NCBI GenBank assembly: GCA_052387115.1
Contig: JBQTJM010000439.1
Location: forward strand, 1 to 36,996
Length of the DNA: 36,996 nucleotides
Direction: 5' to 3'
DNA from: JACCXJ01 sp052387115
Lineage (GTDB): Bacteria; Pseudomonadota; Gammaproteobacteria; JACCXJ01
Of this stretch, positions 34,121-36,996 are shown piece after piece. The translations under genes were made by a program, and so were the position numbers. How positions within the stretch are numbered: the stretch's first letter is position 1; each line of letters begins with the position of its first letter. Under the pieces are notes generated by a model. It searched no databases, was not told the origin of the DNA, and saw nothing but the letters and a program-made list of their open reading frames with translations.

Positions 34121-35467
34121 GTGAGCACCCCGTACGGCGCGCATCCCGGCAGCACCAAACCCCTGGCCGAGCGCATGCGGCCGGCCCGCATCGAGGACAT
34201 CGTCGGGCAAGGGCACATCCTGGGGCCGACAGGGCCTTTGCGCCTCGCCATCGAGTCCGGGCGGCCCCATTCGATGGTGTTGTGGGGCCCGCCCGGGACC
34301 GGTAAGACGACGCTCGCCCGCCTCATCGCGCACCACGCCGACGCCCAGTTTCTGAACCTTTCGGCGGTGCTCTCCGGGGTCAAAGACATCCGCGCGGCGA
34401 TCGAGCGCGCCGAGCACGCGCGTGCCGGCGAGGGGCGGGACACGGTACTGTTCGTCGACGAGGTGCATCGTTTCCACAAGGGCCAGCAGGACGCCTTCCT
34501 GCCGTATGTCGAGGACGGCACCCTGATCTTCGTCGGCGCCACGACCGAGAACCCCTCTTTCGAGCTGACCGGGGCACTCCTGTCGCGCCTCAAGCTCTAT
34601 GTCCTGAAACCACTCTGTGCCGCGGACATCGAAGCACTCGTCGACCGCGCGCTCGCCGATCGGGAACGCGGGCTGGGCGGTCTCCGGATCCGCTTCGACC
34701 CCACGCTCCGCGTAAGACTTGCCGAGGCCGCAGACGGGGATGCGCGACGTGCCTTGAATATGCTGGACGTCGCGGCCGGGCTCGCACCGGGTGGGGTAAT
34801 CGACGGCGACCTGCTGCACCAGGTCCTGTCCGGGGGCGCGAGGCGTTTCGATAAGGGTGGGGAGGTGTTCCACGAACAGATCTCCGCCCTGCACAAGGCG
34901 GTGCGGGGGTCTTCCCCCGATGCCGCCCTATACTGGTTCGCACGCATGCTGGATGGCGGCTGTGATCCGCTCTACATCGCCCGGCGGGTGGTGCGGATCG
35001 CCTCCGAGGACATCGGCAACGCCGATCCTCGGGCCTTGCGCATCGCGCTCGATGCCTGGGAGACCCAGGAGCGGCTGGGGAGCCCCGAGGGCGAGCTCGG
35101 CATCGCCCAGGCCATCGTGTACCTCTGCTGTGCGGCCAAGAGCAACGCGGTCTACAAGGCTTTCCAGTCGGCCACGGCCGATGCCCGCGATCACGGCTCG
35201 CTGCCGGTCCCCCTGCACCTGCGCAACGCCCCGACCGCGCTCATGAAAAGGCTGGGCTACGGGCGGGGATATCGCTACGCCCACGACGAGCCCGAGGGCT
35301 ATGCGGCGGGCGAGTGTTATTTCCCCGAAATCTTGGAAGGTCGCCGCTATTATGAACCGGTGATGCGTGGGCTCGAGGTCCAGATCAGCGAGAAGCTCGC
35401 GCGCCTGCGGGCCCTGGACGATCAGGCGCGCGGCCCGGCTGGGTCGCGACTGCGTGGGCCAGGCTGA
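34121..35467 (+). CDS. rarA: replication-associated recombination protein RarA (MgsA)
   Basis: RarA is an AAA+ ATPase of the clamp-loader superclade acting at stalled replication forks. The 448-residue protein begins PLAERMRPARIEDIVGQGH, then Walker A GPPGTGKTT (56-64), Walker B VLFVDEVHRF (~109-118), sensor 1 GATTENPSFE, and sensor 2 near GDARRALNMLD. The C-terminal tetramerisation region has HKAVRGSSPDAALYW, RIASEDIGNADPRAL, KSNAVYKAF, PLHLRNAPTALMK and YRYAHDEPEGYAAGE. The start at GTG 34121 has CGAGG ten bases upstream; the frame extends to 34046 without conserved sequence. The stop overlaps the serS start by one base (TGATG), so the two are coupled. lolA and crcB, often neighbours of rarA and serS, are absent. 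Confidence 0.97.
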   Translation: MSTPYGAHPGSTKPLAERMRPARIEDIVGQGHILGPTGPLRLAIESGRPHSMVLWGPPGTGKTTLARLIAHHADAQFLNLSAVLSGVKDIRAAIERAEHARAGEGRDTVLFVDEVHRFHKGQQDAFLPYVEDGTLIFVGATTENPSFELTGALLSRLKLYVLKPLCAADIEALVDRALADRERGLGGLRIRFDPTLRVRLAEAADGDARRALNMLDVAAGLAPGGVIDGDLLHQVLSGGARRFDKGGEVFHEQISALHKAVRGSSPDAALYWFARMLDGGCDPLYIARRVVRIASEDIGNADPRALRIALDAWETQERLGSPEGELGIAQAIVYLCCAAKSNAVYKAFQSATADARDHGSLPVPLHLRNAPTALMKRLGYGRGYRYAHDEPEGYAAGECYFPEILEGRRYYEPVMRGLEVQISEKLARLRALDDQARGPAGSRLRGPG

Positions 35468-36753
35468 TGCTTGATCCCCAGGCGCTGCGAAATCGCCTGC
35501 TCGAAGTCGCGGCGGCCCTGCAGGCACGCGGTTTCGCGCTCGACACCGCGATCTTGGAACGTCTGGAGACGCGCCGCAAGTCGCTTCAGGTAGAGACGCA
35601 GGAGCTACAACACCGCCGCAACGCCGGGTCCAAGGCCATCGGCGAGGCCAAGGCGCGCGGCGAGGACCTCAACCCCCTGCTGGCCGAGGTCGCGGACCTC
35701 GGCGATGAGTTAGCACGCACCGACGCCGATCTGGCCGCGGTCCTCCAGGAGATCGAGGCCGAGAGTCTTCTGATCCCCAATATCCCCCACGCATCCGTCC
35801 CGCAGGGTGCGAGCGAGGCCGACAACGTCGAGATCCGGCGCTTCGGCGCGCCGCCCACCCCGCCGTTCCAGCCCAAGGACCACGTGGACCTCGGCCAGGC
35901 CCTGGGGATGATGGACTTCGAGACGGCGGCGCGCATCGCCGCCGCGCGCTTCGTCGTCCTCTCGGGAGGGCTCGCCCGCCTGCACCGGGCGCTCACCCAG
36001 TTCATGCTGGATCTCCATACCCGCGAGCACGGCTACCGCGAGGTCTATGTCCCTTACCTCGTGAACGCGCAGACCTTGCGGGGGACGGGACAGCTCCCCA
36101 AGTTCGCCCAGGACCTCTTCGCCGTCCCCGAACCCGGTCTCTATCTCATTCCCACCGCCGAGGTGCCGGTGACCAATCTCGCTCAGGACCGCATCCTGAG
36201 CCCGGAAGAACTGCCTTGCCGCTACGTCTGCCATAGCCCCTGCTTCCGCAGCGAGGCGGGATCCTACGGGAAGGACACGCGCGGGCTCATCCGCCAGCAC
36301 CAATTCGAGAAGGTCGAGCTCGTGCAGCTGGTGCGTCCCGAAGAGTCCTATGAGGCCCTGGAAGAGCTGACCCGGCACGCCGAGGTGGTGCTACAGCGCC
36401 TGGGTCTGCACTACCGGGTGGTCGCCCTATGCACGGCCGATCTCGGGTTCTCGTCGGCCAAGACCTATGACCTGGAGGTGTGGATGCCGGGCCAGGGGCG
36501 GTTTCGCGAGATCTCCTCTTGCAGCAACTTCGAGTCGTTCCAGGCGCGGCGTATCAAGGCCCGCTGGCGCAACCCAGACACCGGCCGCCCCGAGCTCCTG
36601 CATACCTTGAACGGCTCGGGCTTGGCGGTGGGGCGCACCTTGGTGGCGGTGATGGAGAACTACCAGGAAGCCGACGGCCGCATCCGGGTACCGAAGTTCC
36701 TGCGGCCCTATATGGGCGGGATGGAGATCGTGGACGATGGCGGTGATGGATAG
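35467..36753 (+). CDS. serS: seryl-tRNA synthetase
   Basis: SerS charges tRNA-Ser and tRNA-Sec with serine. The 428-residue protein has the N-terminal long coiled-coil arm (~25-105) that contacts the tRNA variable arm. The class II catalytic core follows: the TAEVPVT loop, motif 2 beginning CFRSEAGSYGKDTRGL, then EISSCSNFESFQARR, and motif 3 GSGLAVGRTLVAVMEN. The C-terminus YMGGMEIV is standard. ATG 35467 overlaps the last base of the rarA stop codon. A perfect hairpin follows 20 bases after the stop. Confidence 0.98.
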   Translation: MLDPQALRNRLLEVAAALQARGFALDTAILERLETRRKSLQVETQELQHRRNAGSKAIGEAKARGEDLNPLLAEVADLGDELARTDADLAAVLQEIEAESLLIPNIPHASVPQGASEADNVEIRRFGAPPTPPFQPKDHVDLGQALGMMDFETAARIAAARFVVLSGGLARLHRALTQFMLDLHTREHGYREVYVPYLVNAQTLRGTGQLPKFAQDLFAVPEPGLYLIPTAEVPVTNLAQDRILSPEELPCRYVCHSPCFRSEAGSYGKDTRGLIRQHQFEKVELVQLVRPEESYEALEELTRHAEVVLQRLGLHYRVVALCTADLGFSSAKTYDLEVWMPGQGRFREISSCSNFESFQARRIKARWRNPDTGRPELLHTLNGSGLAVGRTLVAVMENYQEADGRIRVPKFLRPYMGGMEIVDDGGDG

Positions 36754-36772
36754 GCCGCCCAAGGCGCTCGCG

Positions 36773-36803
36773 CCCTCCCATGCGCCTCAGGCGCATGGGA
36801 GGG
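36773..36803. terminator. perfect 14-bp hairpin between serS and the BI-1 gene
   Basis: CCCTCCCATGCGCC (36773-36786) and GGCGCATGGGAGGG (36790-36803) pair perfectly around a 3-base loop, located between two convergent stop codons. There is no T-run on the plus strand (CCGTATT follows), so it may act as a bidirectional terminator or mRNA-stabilising hairpin. Confidence 0.7.
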
Positions 36804-36847
36804 CCGTATTGCCACCCCCTATTACTCGCCTGGTTAGTCTCGTTTGG

Positions 36848-36996
36848 TTAGTCGTCGCCGCCGAAGACGCCCAGCAGGTGCAGGAGGCTGGTGAAGAGGT
36901 TGTAGATCGAGACATAGAGGCCGACGGTCGCCATGATGTAGTTGGTCTCGCCGCCGTGGATCAGCTCGCTGGTCTGGTAGAGGATCATTCCCGCCA
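36848..36996 (-). CDS. BI-1/YccA family membrane protein, C-terminal end (cut by window edge)
   Basis: Only the last ~49 codons are in the window. The minus strand reads MILYQTSELIHGGETNYI, then ATVGLYVSIYNLFTSLLHLL and ends LGVFGGDD. This is the conserved last transmembrane helix and tail of the Bax inhibitor-1/YccA family, which in bacteria includes YccA, a modulator of FtsH. The gene continues beyond the right edge. It converges on serS with the hairpin between them. Confidence 0.9.
   Translation of the reverse strand, partial: AGMILYQTSELIHGGETNYIMATVGLYVSIYNLFTSLLHLLGVFGGDD

Overview
This is a GC-rich window from a gammaproteobacterium. The evidence is gene content and order: leuB-asd-fimV-truA on one strand, and carA-carB-greA-rlmE-ftsH-glmM in the Pseudomonas/Chromatiales arrangement. 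It also has a ubiG-mupP-type phosphatase pair, rarA next to serS, and a BI-1/YccA gene cut by the right edge. No rRNA, tRNA or CRISPR array was seen. I cannot name the genus.

Left part (1-8,000): a cell-envelope cluster that does not belong to the neighbouring conserved order. It holds a large secreted protein with the domain order of glucan-water-dikinase-type enzymes (phosphohistidine domain, then ATP-grasp). Divergent from it is a translationally coupled pair: a penicillin-binding/beta-lactamase-fold serine hydrolase and a long L,D-transpeptidase. A second, unrelated L,D-transpeptidase follows. All four carry N-terminal export-type sequences.

Middle part (8,010-25,000): conserved housekeeping genes. 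Minus strand: truA preceded by a small overlapping membrane-protein gene, fimV, asd and leuB. Plus strand: dapD. Minus strand again: glmM, a terminator, ftsH, rlmE, greA, carB and carA. Compared with the usual order, yhbY (rlmE/greA), folP (ftsH/glmM), dapB (before carA) and trpF (after truA) are absent.

Accessory island (about 25,600-29,740): it lies between two copies of the 3' end of a squalene/phytoene-synthase-like gene. The left copy is truncated and the right copy is full length. Between them are an IS91-type transposase remnant, a short inverted repeat, a small Rhs-like secreted toxin gene with a C-terminal TNT (NAD glycohydrolase) domain plus its overlapping presumed immunity gene, an aldehyde dehydrogenase tail, a decayed REP-associated transposase and an intact HigBA-type toxin-antitoxin pair. 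The ygfX gene and a long imperfect palindrome sit just left of the island.

Right part (29,740-36,996): a minus-strand run consisting of a class III cyclase fused to an FHA domain, a PP2C phosphatase, ubiG, a MupP/Gph-type phosphatase and the synthase-like gene, tightly packed from ubiG onward. On the plus strand are rarA and serS, overlapping by one base, followed by a perfect 14-bp hairpin terminator and the end of a BI-1 family membrane-protein gene.
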